A stretch of 24,843 bases of DNA from CAZJBP01 sp964544115 (GTDB lineage: Bacteria > Verrucomicrobiota > Kiritimatiellia > UBA8416 > JADHWI01). The stretch's first letter is position 1; each line of letters begins with the position of its first letter. Of the stretch, positions 1 to 8,013 are shown piece after piece. The notes under the pieces were generated by a model. The model saw nothing but the letters and a program-made list of their open reading frames with translations. It was not told where the DNA came from and ran no database searches. Location of the stretch: NCBI GenBank assembly GCA_964544115.1, contig CAZJBP010000034.1:1-24843 (forward strand). Reading direction: 5' to 3'. The position numbers and the translations under genes were made by a program.

Positions 1-206
1 CATTTCTCGGACTGGCGACAGCCGTCCTTGCGGTGCAAGCATTCTTCGGCTTCTCCGGCGAGCCGCAGGACTTGATCAAGGGCGGACCATGGGTTCCGTG
101 GGTCTTCCTCGCCGCACTGTCCATCTGGACTCTGTGGCGCATCGTCAGTTGGATGAGAGAATCACGACAAGGAGTCGCAGAACCACAGTCTGGACGTTAT
201 CGCTGA
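1..206 (+). CDS. C-terminal tail of a membrane protein (partial, 5' end outside window)
   Basis: An open frame enters from the left edge (codons in phase with position 3) and ends at TGA 204-206, giving about 67 residues. It contains two hydrophobic stretches, roughly residues 1-18 and 31-50, the second rich in Trp and Phe, followed by a polar Arg/Gln/Glu tail. This looks like the last one or two transmembrane helices of an integral membrane protein. I cannot assign a family from this fragment. The next gene, also a small membrane protein, starts 45 bp downstream on the same strand, so the two may share an operon. The openness and the membrane-like composition support a real gene, but 67 codons alone are weak evidence. 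Confidence 0.5.
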   Translation, partial: FLGLATAVLAVQAFFGFSGEPQDLIKGGPWVPWVFLAALSIWTLWRIVSWMRESRQGVAEPQSGRYR

Positions 207-251
207 AAGCTGCGCTTTCATCGAAACGTCAGGTTCACGTTCGGTGAAGAG

Positions 252-740
252 ATGAAAAGCAGGACACAACCTTTTGGGATTGCGGCGAGCATCGCTCTCC
301 TGATCTATATCGTGGCGCTGTGGAGCGAAGCCGCCTACGATCCCGGCGGCATTGGCTTCGCAGAAGACCTCTCATGGTCGCGCATGAACGCGGCCTATCG
401 CGTCACAACGTTTGCTCATGTGATGCAACTTGAAGTGATCCCCATGGGAGTCGTTGCCGTCATCGGCATGGTTGCTGCCATCGTGGCCGCCTTCATGCCC
501 AACCGAACATTCCCGACGTGGGGCTTGTCCCTCTACCTTGTGGTCTTGCTCCTTTCCGGAGGTTGGATGGGGTTATTTGCCTTGGTGTTCGTCCCTTTCG
601 ACACGCTCGATGGCGAGTTCCTAGCGGAGGGGCTGGCCAGGATCACCGCGTGCGGGGTCTGGACTGCGGTTGTGCTCACATTCTTAACTCACAGAATCGT
701 CAAAGGAAGAAGCACCGAAGGTTCGACAGGTATCGGTTGA
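252..740 (+). CDS. hypothetical four-helix membrane protein
   Basis: The 162-residue product has four predicted transmembrane segments at about residues 8-26, 61-82, 90-116 and 131-148, with a short basic C-terminal tail. A loop of about 30 residues rich in acidic and aromatic residues lies between helices 1 and 2. A purine-rich stretch (GGTGAAGAG) sits just before the ATG at 252. I do not recognise a family, and no catalytic motif is visible. It lies between a membrane-protein fragment and an FMN-binding protein, all on the plus strand with short gaps, so co-transcription is plausible. Base composition is visibly less GC-rich than in the core genes further right. Confidence 0.7.
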   Translation: MKSRTQPFGIAASIALLIYIVALWSEAAYDPGGIGFAEDLSWSRMNAAYRVTTFAHVMQLEVIPMGVVAVIGMVAAIVAAFMPNRTFPTWGLSLYLVVLLLSGGWMGLFALVFVPFDTLDGEFLAEGLARITACGVWTAVVLTFLTHRIVKGRSTEGSTGIG

Positions 741-823
741 AGCCGCGCCGAGCGCGTCTCCAACCGAGCCGTCAACCTGAGCGTTCGGCACAATAGCAAA
801 CGAAACAACAGGAGGAACACACG

Positions 824-1195
824 ATGATCCCGGAGAAGCTGCAGGAAATCATGAAGAAGGACGGAGTTGTTGCCATTGCCACCCTGGGTCCTGATGGGCC
901 CCACATGGTCAATACGTGGAACAGCTACCTCAGAGTATCGCAAGATGAACGGCTGTTCATCCCCGCGGGCTACATGCACAAGACGGAGGGCAACATTGCC
1001 CACAATCCGGAGGTGCTGATTACATTGGGCAGCAGCAAGGTGAAGGGCCTGCATGGGCAGGGGGCCGGTTTCCTGATCAAGGGAAAGGCGAGGTTCGTGA
1101 CGTCCGGTCCGGATTTCGATTTCATGAAAGAGAAGTTCAGCTGGCTGCGCGCGACCTTGGCCGTCACAATCGAATCGGCCACTCAAACGTGGTGA
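824..1195 (+). CDS. small FMN-binding protein, pyridoxamine 5'-phosphate oxidase-like split barrel
   Basis: The 123-residue product closely resembles, from memory, the 122-residue FMN-binding protein of Desulfovibrio vulgaris. Shared elements are an N-terminal helix followed by GVVAIATLGPDGPH, then VNTWNSY (about residues 27-33), MHKTEGN (about 51-57), ITLGSSKV and a GFLIKGKARF strand. The fold is the split beta-barrel of the flavin reductase/PNPOx superfamily; the protein binds FMN as a dimer and probably acts as a cytoplasmic electron carrier or small oxidoreductase. The length matches the family, so the gene looks complete. A strong ribosome binding site (GGAGGA) lies just upstream of ATG 824. 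The end overlaps or closely abuts the next gene, depending on which start that gene uses. Confidence 0.85.
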   Translation: MIPEKLQEIMKKDGVVAIATLGPDGPHMVNTWNSYLRVSQDERLFIPAGYMHKTEGNIAHNPEVLITLGSSKVKGLHGQGAGFLIKGKARFVTSGPDFDFMKEKFSWLRATLAVTIESATQTW

Positions 1196-1218
1196 ATCAA
1201 TCGTTCATGGGGTCGATC

Positions 1219-2622
1219 ATGATCAATAGCGCACTGTCACTTCATTCAACTAATCCCCACTATTTCCTGTTCCGGGGCAAGCCGACCGTCCTGATCACCT
1301 CCGGCGAGCATTACGCGGCCGTGCTGAATCCGGACTTCGACTACGGGAAGTACCTCGACACGCTGCACAGCGAGGGCTTCAACCACACGCGGCTGTTCGT
1401 GGGGGTGTATCGCGAGCGGCCGGACGAACACTGGCAGGGGAACCCTCTGGGGCCCGTGCCGGCGCGGTTCCTCTGCCCCTTCGGCCGCAGCGGCCAGGCC
1501 GGCGCGGCCGACGGCGGCAACAAGTTCGATCTCGACACGTGGGATGAGGCGTTCTTCGTCCGCCTGAGGGAGTTTTGCCGGCGAGCCGACCAGCTCGGGA
1601 TCGTGATCGAGATCAACCTGTTCTGCCCGCACTACGCCTTCCACGCGGACGGCGTGCTCTGGACGCTCTCGCCCTTCAACCCCGACAATAACGTCAACGG
1701 CCTGGGAGAGATTCGTTCGGACGATGTGTATACGCTGAAACACCGGGCTCTTCAGAAGGTCCAGGATGCGATGGTCCGGAGGATCGTCCGCGAAGTGAAC
1801 GGGCACGATAACCTGTATTACGAGATCTGCAACGAACCCTACTGCGACAAGGTTAGCATGGAGTGGCAGCACCACATTGCCGAGTTGATCCTCGAGGCGG
1901 AAAGGGGAACCGCCCAGCGGCATCTGGTGAGCTGGAATGTAGCCAACGAGTTCGCCCAGGTCACCGAAGTCCATCCGGGCATCTCGATCCTGAATTTTCA
2001 CTACCCGCGGCCTGATCCCAAGTGCGTAACGGCCAACTTCAACCTGGGCCGGCTCATCGGTTGCAACGAGACGGGGTTCGACGGGTCCGGGCCGGACCCC
2101 TATCGCATCCAGGCCTGGCAGTTCATGCTGGCCGGCGGCGGCCTGTTCAACCACCTGGACGCGTCGTTCGGCGTGGGGCATGAAGAGGGGTCCATGGACC
2201 TTACGGGCGCGAACTTCGGCGGGGGGCCGGAGATACGAAAGCAGTTGTGCATCCTGAAGGACTTCATGGAGAGCTTCGATTTCATCCGCATGGCGCCGGA
2301 CAATGGCGCCGTTGCGGATCGAGGGGGCGCATCTGCGGTCTACGTTCTTGCTGAGCAGGGGCGGCAATACGCGGTCTACATCCGCGGCGAGGATCGCGAC
2401 ACGTGCGGCCCCGTGGTCTTGAACGTGCCGGACGGGCAATACACGGTGGAATGGATCGACACGCGACAGGGCGTAATCGGTTCGCCCGAGACGCTCGCAT
2501 CCGAGAATGGGAAGCTGGGGCTACGACCTCGCGAGTTCCGGTCCGATATCGGAGCCAGGGTTCTCGATATCCAGCAGGACCGGCAACTCAAGCACGATCG
2601 CCGGAAGCCGCCGTCGGCTTAG
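1219..2622 (+). CDS. clan GH-A glycoside hydrolase, cellulase/GH140-like (DUF4038-type)
   Basis: From ATG 1219 this is 467 residues. The N-terminus (SLHSTNPHYFLFRGKP then LITSGEHY) is typical of DUF4038/GH5-related barrels. The two catalytic glutamates of clan GH-A are visible: the acid/base in YYEICNEPY (E206) and the nucleophile in GCNETGFDG (E284). After the TIM barrel comes a C-terminal beta domain (about residues 370-450, VYVLAEQGRQYAVYIRG...) like the 'putative collagen-binding' domain attached to GH140-type enzymes. There is no signal peptide, so it is probably cytoplasmic and acts on imported oligosaccharides. Alternative starts are GTG 1189 (overlapping the previous gene by 7 bp) and ATG 1207. 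None has a good ribosome site; I chose 1219 because conserved sequence begins just after it. The gene converges on the aldolase gene, 9 bp from its stop. Confidence 0.8.
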   Translation: MINSALSLHSTNPHYFLFRGKPTVLITSGEHYAAVLNPDFDYGKYLDTLHSEGFNHTRLFVGVYRERPDEHWQGNPLGPVPARFLCPFGRSGQAGAADGGNKFDLDTWDEAFFVRLREFCRRADQLGIVIEINLFCPHYAFHADGVLWTLSPFNPDNNVNGLGEIRSDDVYTLKHRALQKVQDAMVRRIVREVNGHDNLYYEICNEPYCDKVSMEWQHHIAELILEAERGTAQRHLVSWNVANEFAQVTEVHPGISILNFHYPRPDPKCVTANFNLGRLIGCNETGFDGSGPDPYRIQAWQFMLAGGGLFNHLDASFGVGHEEGSMDLTGANFGGGPEIRKQLCILKDFMESFDFIRMAPDNGAVADRGGASAVYVLAEQGRQYAVYIRGEDRDTCGPVVLNVPDGQYTVEWIDTRQGVIGSPETLASENGKLGLRPREFRSDIGARVLDIQQDRQLKHDRRKPPSA

Positions 2623-2631
2623 CCTCAGCGT

Positions 2632-3630
2632 TCACGACTCTTCCTGGACCATCTGGTCGTAGAAGCTGACGTAATCGTCCGGCTTGTCGCCCGCGCGCAT
2701 CTTGATAGCGGAGCGGGGATGCTGGTTGAGCTGACCGGTGATGGCGTAGGGGATGCTGTACCCCCAGTCGAACTCCTTCGAGAGCGGGTGGAACACGTCG
2801 CGGCAGCACTCCAGCACGGGGCGCAGGCGGAACTTCGGGTTGTGGAGGAACCCGATCAGCAGCTCCATCGGGCAGTTCCCGGCGCCGCGGCCGAACCCGC
2901 TGATCGTGGCGTCGACGCGGTTGGCGCCGGAGACGATGGCTTCGATCGTGTTGGCGTAGGCCAGCTGGCAGTTGTTGTGGCCGTGGAAGCCGACGTCCTT
3001 GCCGGTTCCGGCCACGGAGTCCAGGTAGAGCTTCGTCAGGGCGCGCACCTGCTCGGAATAGAGCGAGCCGAAGCTGTCCACGATGTAGATGGCCTGGGCC
3101 TGGCTGCGGGCGATCATCTCCAGGGCGGCGCGCAGCTCATCCTCGCGCACTGCGGAAACCGCCATCAACTGCGCCATCGTCTCGTAGCCCTTGTCCGTGG
3201 CGTCCTGGATCATGTCCATGGCGATGGGGATCTGGTGGATGTAGCAGGCCACCCGCACGCAGTCGATGACGCTCTTCTCCTTCGGCAGAATGTCTTCGTG
3301 GTAGTCGGTGCGCTCGGCGTCCGCCATGACGGCGATCTTGGTGCCCCCGCGGTCCGTATCCCCGACGATGCGCCTCAGGTCGTCCTCGTCGCAGTACTTC
3401 CAAGGTCCGAACTTGTTCGGCGCGAAGATCTTGCGTGACGACTTGTACCCCAGCTCGCAGTAGTCAACCCCCGTTGCGATGGCCGTCTTGAAGACCCGCC
3501 GGACGAGATTGTCGTCCAGCACGTGTTCCGTCACGAGTCCGCCGTCGCGCACAGTGCAGTCCAAGACTTTCAACTCAGGCCGGTAGGCCACCCAACGATC
3601 GGGCGCCTGGGTTTCAGGGGTCTGTTCCAT
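2632..3630 (-). CDS. DRE-TIM metallolyase family protein (HMGL-like / 4-hydroxy-2-oxovalerate aldolase-like)
   Basis: The 332-residue product has the signature of HMG-CoA-lyase-like TIM barrels: DCTVRDGG near residues 25-32 (catalytic Arg-Asp and metal-binding Asp), ELGYKSS, IVDSFGS on a mid-barrel strand, and the metal-binding HGHNN (about 214-218). A conserved GFGRGAGNCPMELL loop follows. The family performs aldol or Claisen-type C-C cleavage or condensation with a divalent metal; members include 4-hydroxy-2-oxovalerate aldolase, isopropylmalate/homocitrate synthases and HMG-CoA lyase. The length and lack of a C-terminal regulatory domain favour an aldolase/lyase rather than a LeuA-type synthase. 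The substrate is not decidable: no acetaldehyde dehydrogenase or other pathway partner lies nearby. Its translation start has an unusual hairpin-bearing leader, described separately. Confidence 0.8.
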   Translation of the reverse strand: MEQTPETQAPDRWVAYRPELKVLDCTVRDGGLVTEHVLDDNLVRRVFKTAIATGVDYCELGYKSSRKIFAPNKFGPWKYCDEDDLRRIVGDTDRGGTKIAVMADAERTDYHEDILPKEKSVIDCVRVACYIHQIPIAMDMIQDATDKGYETMAQLMAVSAVREDELRAALEMIARSQAQAIYIVDSFGSLYSEQVRALTKLYLDSVAGTGKDVGFHGHNNCQLAYANTIEAIVSGANRVDATISGFGRGAGNCPMELLIGFLHNPKFRLRPVLECCRDVFHPLSKEFDWGYSIPYAITGQLNQHPRSAIKMRAGDKPDDYVSFYDQMVQEES

Positions 3631-3638
3631 CGTCGTAT

Positions 3639-3653
3639 CGGGGCCTCGCCCCG
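3639..3653 (-). promoter_or_regulatory. hairpin between Shine-Dalgarno sequence and start codon of the aldolase gene
   Basis: On the minus strand the leader reads GGAGG (3658-3654), then immediately a perfect 6-bp stem CGGGGC / GCCCCG with a 3-nt loop (3653-3639), then 8 nt to the ATG at 3630. Linearly the GGAGG is over 20 nt from the ATG, too far for normal use. If the stem forms, the effective spacing becomes about 8 nt. A weaker GAGG inside the stem-loop could serve instead. Confidence 0.4.
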
Positions 3654-3730
3654 CCTCCCATTTCGCGGTTCTCAGAACGGGCAGGCTACGGTCTGGGCCC
3701 TGCGGGGGTCAAGCGAAACCATGTTTCCTG

Positions 3731-3759
3731 TTGCCATTTCGTCCTGCGAACACTATACA
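3731..3759 (+). promoter_or_regulatory. candidate sigma-70-type promoter upstream of rpoD
   Basis: TTGCCA at 3731-3736 and TATACA at 3754-3759 are separated by exactly 17 nt, the ideal spacing. The -35 matches TTGACA at 5 of 6 positions and the -10 matches TATAAT at 4 of 6. It lies in the only AT-richer part of the intergenic region. Transcription would start near 3766. Confidence 0.4.
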
Positions 3760-4081
3760 TGGTACGTTTTTTTGTTGGGGAAGGGGGTTCGGGGATTTTT
3801 TCCGTACCGTCGATTGGCATGGGGTCTCGGTTTTTCCGTCCCTATGTCTGACCGAAACCGGCAAATGGGAGTCTCGCGCCGCCACGGGCCTTTGAAACCG
3901 GCTGCACACAGGCAGCCATTCGCCCGTCTGAGCGTTGCGCGGATCCATGTCGGGGTGCCCGGTTGAAGGCGCGGAGTCGCACCGGAACGTTCGCGTTCGC
4001 GGAGCGCCCATCCATCGACGGTTCGGGATCCCTGCACCCTCCTTGCGTGCATTTCCTGCGCGCAAGGGGAGAGCCGGTTCA

Positions 4082-4099
4082 GCGGGCCGCTTGGCCCGC
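4082..4099 (+). promoter_or_regulatory. hairpin in the rpoD leader
   Basis: A perfect 7-bp stem GCGGGCC / GGCCCGC with a GCTT loop ends 13 nt before the AGGAGG ribosome binding site of rpoD. No T-run follows, so it is not a standard terminator. It might affect translation or message stability. Confidence 0.4.
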
Positions 4100-4123
4100 C
4101 GGACTGGCGGACAGGAGGATGCA

Positions 4124-5953
<1,830 letters not shown>

Positions 5954-6028
5954 GCCGAAGGCAGCACCGTGCGGCGGGATGGAAAGGCCTGCCGCCCCCT
6001 GACCCAAGCACAGAAAGAGAACACAGAT

Positions 6029-6454
6029 ATGTACACGGTATCACTCATCGGTATTGCATGGTATTCCCTGGCGTGGTTTGTCCTCGGCGTGTTCGCCGGC
6101 TACATCGTGCCCCGTCACGTTCTCAGAACGCTGATGGGCGCGCGCGCTCCCTCCTCCGGAACGAGGAGCTCCGTCGGAGCGCCCGCGAGCCGCAGCGGGA
6201 GCGTGGAGATCTACGTGGGCAACCTGGCCTACAGCGTCACCAACCGGGATCTGGAGAAGAAGTTCAGGGAGTACGGCGATGTGGTGGATGTTCGGATCAT
6301 CGTCAACAAGCTGACCGGCAAGTCCAAGGGGTATGCCTTCGTGTCCATGGCGGACAAGCGTGCCGCCGGCGAGGCCGTGAAGGCCATCAACGGGGCCCAG
6401 TTCAAGGGGCGTGCGGTTGTGGCCAACGAAGCCAAGTCGAACGCCCGCGACTGA
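6029..6454 (+). CDS. RRM RNA-binding protein with N-terminal membrane anchor
   Basis: From ATG 6029 the product is 141 residues. Residues about 5-27 are strongly hydrophobic (SLIGIAWYSLAWFVLGVFAG) and are followed by Arg/His residues, forming a single membrane anchor with the rest probably cytoplasmic. A Ser/Arg/Gly/Ala linker (about 38-58) leads to a complete RNA recognition motif: RNP2 IYVGNL at 61-66 and RNP1 KGYAFVSM at 100-107, with the beta-alpha-beta spacing of the family. The RRM binds single-stranded RNA; targets are unknown. Most bacterial RRM proteins I know (such as cyanobacterial Rbp) are short and soluble, so the anchor is unusual. An alternative GTG start at 5969 would add 20 polar residues before the helix and is less likely. 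It follows rpoD by 75 bp and converges on the DJ-1 gene with 7 bp between stops. Confidence 0.85.
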   Translation: MYTVSLIGIAWYSLAWFVLGVFAGYIVPRHVLRTLMGARAPSSGTRSSVGAPASRSGSVEIYVGNLAYSVTNRDLEKKFREYGDVVDVRIIVNKLTGKSKGYAFVSMADKRAAGEAVKAINGAQFKGRAVVANEAKSNARD

Positions 6455-6461
6455 CCAGCGG

Positions 6462-7010
6462 CTACAGCACCAGCCCTTTGCGCACGGCGGCCGCCAGTTC
6501 GGGGCCGCCGAGCATTTCAATGACGGTCAACGCAAAGGCGAAGGTGGTCCCAGGGCCGCGGCTGGTGACGATCCTGCCGTCGCACACGACCGCCTCGTCG
6601 CTGACGGCGGCGGGCGTTGTGAGGTTGTCGCGCTCGCCGGGGTGGCAGGTGACACGCCTGCCGCCGAGCACGCCTGCCGCCTGCAGCACCAGCGGCCCGG
6701 CGCAGATGGCGCCGACGAGTTTCCCCCGGTCCACGTAACGCCGGACGAGGTCCTTCACTCCCTCGTGTTGTGCCAGGGTCGTGGTGCCGCCCATTCCTCC
6801 GGGGATGATCAGGGCGTCGAAATCGTCGCCTCGCACCTCCGACCAGCGGGCGTCGGCCAGGATCCCGACGCCCCGCGAGGCCCGCACCGTGAGGCCGTCG
6901 GCCACGGCGGCCGCCGTGACCGACCACTTCGCACGTCGCAGGACGTCGATGATAATCACGGCCTCCATCTCTTCCACGCCATCCGCCAGGGGCACCAGCA
7001 CGCGTATCAA
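6462..7010 (-). CDS. DJ-1/PfpI family protein
   Basis: The 182-residue product starts at TTG 7010, preceded on the minus strand by AAGGAGGT (7023-7016) with 5-nt spacing; this start places the conserved IRVLVPLADGVEEMEAV at the N-terminus as in DJ-1/YajL/ThiJ proteins. The upstream open extension (14 residues to 7052) is polar and unsupported. The nucleophile-elbow cysteine is in GAICAGP (C103), the acidic partner is in the VEEMEA segment (E14-E16), and IIPGGMGG (about 68-75) matches the family. Relatives are linked to protein or nucleotide deglycation, chaperone activity or oxidative-stress defence; the exact role here cannot be fixed. The fold and length (about 180-190) are typical, so the gene looks intact. 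Confidence 0.88.
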   Translation of the reverse strand: MIRVLVPLADGVEEMEAVIIIDVLRRAKWSVTAAAVADGLTVRASRGVGILADARWSEVRGDDFDALIIPGGMGGTTTLAQHEGVKDLVRRYVDRGKLVGAICAGPLVLQAAGVLGGRRVTCHPGERDNLTTPAAVSDEAVVCDGRIVTSRGPGTTFAFALTVIEMLGGPELAAAVRKGLVL

Positions 7011-7052
7011 GGTGGACCTCCTTTGCCTGTCCCGAGTATGCCACGTCGGCAT

Positions 7053-7291
7053 CGTGAGGCAAGCGCGCGTGCGCGGGGCCCCCTCATAGGGCGCATCCCC
7101 GTTTCAGTGCGCCCCGCATATGGGCTGGCGCTCGGAGAGCGCCGCCCTACCCATGCGCATCCGGTCCTGGGACACGGTCGTTTGCGATCAAGTAGGCCGC
7201 GCAGGGACGCCATAGGCACCGGAACGCGGATGCGCCCCCTCTCATGCGGGCTCGCAGGAGGCGTGGGGTGTGTGGTAGCGTTCGGAGCGAA
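7053..7291. other. intergenic region with strong stem-loop
   Basis: These roughly 240 bp lie between the divergent DJ-1 gene and a small membrane-protein gene. No gene is visible. The main feature is the imperfect palindrome at 7122-7147. Promoters for both flanking genes would be expected here, but I could not pick a convincing -35/-10 pair. Confidence 0.4.
7122..7147. repeat. long inverted repeat, possible REP-like dispersed element
   Basis: GGGC, a bulged T, and GGCGCTC (7122-7133) pair with GAGCGCC and GCCC (7137-7147) around a GGA loop, giving an 11-bp stem with one bulge. No T-run follows on either strand, so it is not a standard terminator. Sequences of this kind are often dispersed in GC-rich genomes, but I see only one copy in this window. 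Confidence 0.35.
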
Positions 7292-7624
7292 ATGAGCAGG
7301 GGCGCACAGGCGGATCGGTCGTCGGGGCGTGGACTGATGGCGGGCGTGGCACTGGTCGCAGGGCTGGTGCTGTCTGCGGGGCCCCTGCTGGGCGCCATGG
7401 TGTCGGTGGTCCGGGTGCTCCATGTGTTCGGCGAGGCCGGCAGGCGCGGCGAGACGCTGCCGGTCGGCGCCGTGCGGTTCCCCTACGAGCCTATAGCCCT
7501 CGGGTTTGCGGCCTTCCTGCCCGGGATCCTGCTGCTGTCACTCTCCGTGCTGAGCTACTCCCGGCGAGTGAAGCTCCGGCGAGAGTCGGCCCGCGCCCCT
7601 GCAGAAGACGGTCCGGCCACGTGA
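7292..7624 (+). CDS. small two-helix membrane protein, possibly MotA/TolQ/ExbB-like
   Basis: From ATG 7292 (GGAG at 7284-7287 upstream) the product is 110 residues. After a short basic N-terminus there are two transmembrane segments, about residues 15-43 (GLVLSAGPLLGAMVSVVRVL) and 67-90 (IALGFAAFLPGILLLSLSVL), joined by a 20-residue loop. A polar, Arg-rich tail ends the protein. The AGPLLGAMVSVVRVLHVF segment faintly recalls the TolQ/ExbB/MotA motif in which a Gly-Pro/Leu-rich helix precedes a short loop and a second pore helix, but the full-length scaffold of those families is absent. A longer frame starts at 7244 without a ribosome site. I do not assign a function. Confidence 0.6.
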   Translation: MSRGAQADRSSGRGLMAGVALVAGLVLSAGPLLGAMVSVVRVLHVFGEAGRRGETLPVGAVRFPYEPIALGFAAFLPGILLLSLSVLSYSRRVKLRRESARAPAEDGPAT

Positions 7625-7638
7625 GAGGGATCTTCTTG

Positions 7639-7667
7639 TTGCACAGGCGGGTCGCGTTTGGGATGAT
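7639..7667 (+). promoter_or_regulatory. candidate promoter for the HMA/lipoprotein pair
   Basis: TTGCAC (7639-7644) and GATGAT (7662-7667) are 17 nt apart, and TGG precedes the -10 in extended -10 style. Each hexamer matches consensus at 4 positions. Transcription would start near 7674, giving a leader of about 70 nt that includes the 7690-7723 stem-loop. Confidence 0.35.
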
Positions 7668-7689
7668 ACCTTATCTGTAGCACTTCAAG

Positions 7690-7723
7690 GGCACCCCCTG
7701 CGCCGGAAAGGCCCCGGGGTGCC
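7690..7723 (+). promoter_or_regulatory. stem-loop in the leader of the HMA gene
   Basis: An exact 8-bp inverted repeat, GGCACCCC (7690-7697) and GGGGTGCC (7716-7723), encloses 18 nt that can form a further small GCC/GGC stem around GGAAA. It ends 10 nt before the GGGGAG ribosome site of the gene starting at 7744. No T-run follows. It could be a cis-regulatory leader or only a stability element. Confidence 0.4.
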
Positions 7724-7743
7724 TCAGAACGCCGGGGAGTTGT

Positions 7744-8013
7744 GTGAGCCTCAAGCTGGCAGAACTGGATATGGGGGATGCGGGGTGTCCCTCCTGCGCC
7801 TACGCGGTCGAGAAACTGGGGCGGAAACTTCCCGGCGTACGCGACGTACACGTGGACATTGCCGCCCATCGCATCAGCGTGCTCTTCGGCGGCGACGAGG
7901 GCGTCCTGGATCGTATCCGCGAGCTGGTATCGAAGATGGGTCACGACGCGGTCGTCCGGGCGATTCGAGAAGTGCCGGAGAACTGCGTCAGCCTCGAGGA
8001 GGTCAACGGATGA
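7744..8013 (+). CDS. HMA-type heavy-metal-binding domain protein
   Basis: The 89-residue product starts at GTG 7744 with GGGGAG (7734-7739) upstream. It is a single heavy-metal-associated ferredoxin-like domain: the metal-binding CPSC (C15, C18) sits after the first strand, followed by the helix AYAVEKLGRKLPGV and the strand VHVDIAAHRISVLF. The usual GMTCxxC is replaced by DAGCPSC, and a C-terminal extension of about 20 residues includes a further Cys. Free-standing HMA proteins act as cytoplasmic copper or other soft-metal chaperones or are pieces of P-type ATPases; no ATPase lies nearby. Its TGA overlaps the ATG of the lipoprotein gene (ATGA at 8010-8013), so the two are translationally coupled. 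Confidence 0.82.
   Translation: MSLKLAELDMGDAGCPSCAYAVEKLGRKLPGVRDVHVDIAAHRISVLFGGDEGVLDRIRELVSKMGHDAVVRAIREVPENCVSLEEVNG

Larger units (their letters stand above)
3631..4123. other. long non-coding intergenic region between the divergent aldolase and rpoD genes
   Basis: This stretch of about 490 bp separates two divergent genes. I find no convincing protein gene: the open frames crossing it have no recognisable domain and no supported start. It contains a candidate plus-strand promoter (3731-3759), runs of T and G around 3767-3810, and a strong hairpin just before rpoD (4082-4099). If the promoter is real, rpoD has a leader of about 350 nt. A small RNA or cis-regulatory element could be here, but I recognise none. 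Confidence 0.5.

Noticed and set aside
3767..3810. T- and G-runs as an intrinsic terminator
   Set aside because: No stable stem precedes the T-runs on either strand, and divergent genes here need promoters rather than terminators.
3523..3966. Plus-strand open frame covering the aldolase start and the intergenic region
   Set aside because: It has no ribosome site or recognisable domain and overlaps the certain aldolase gene.
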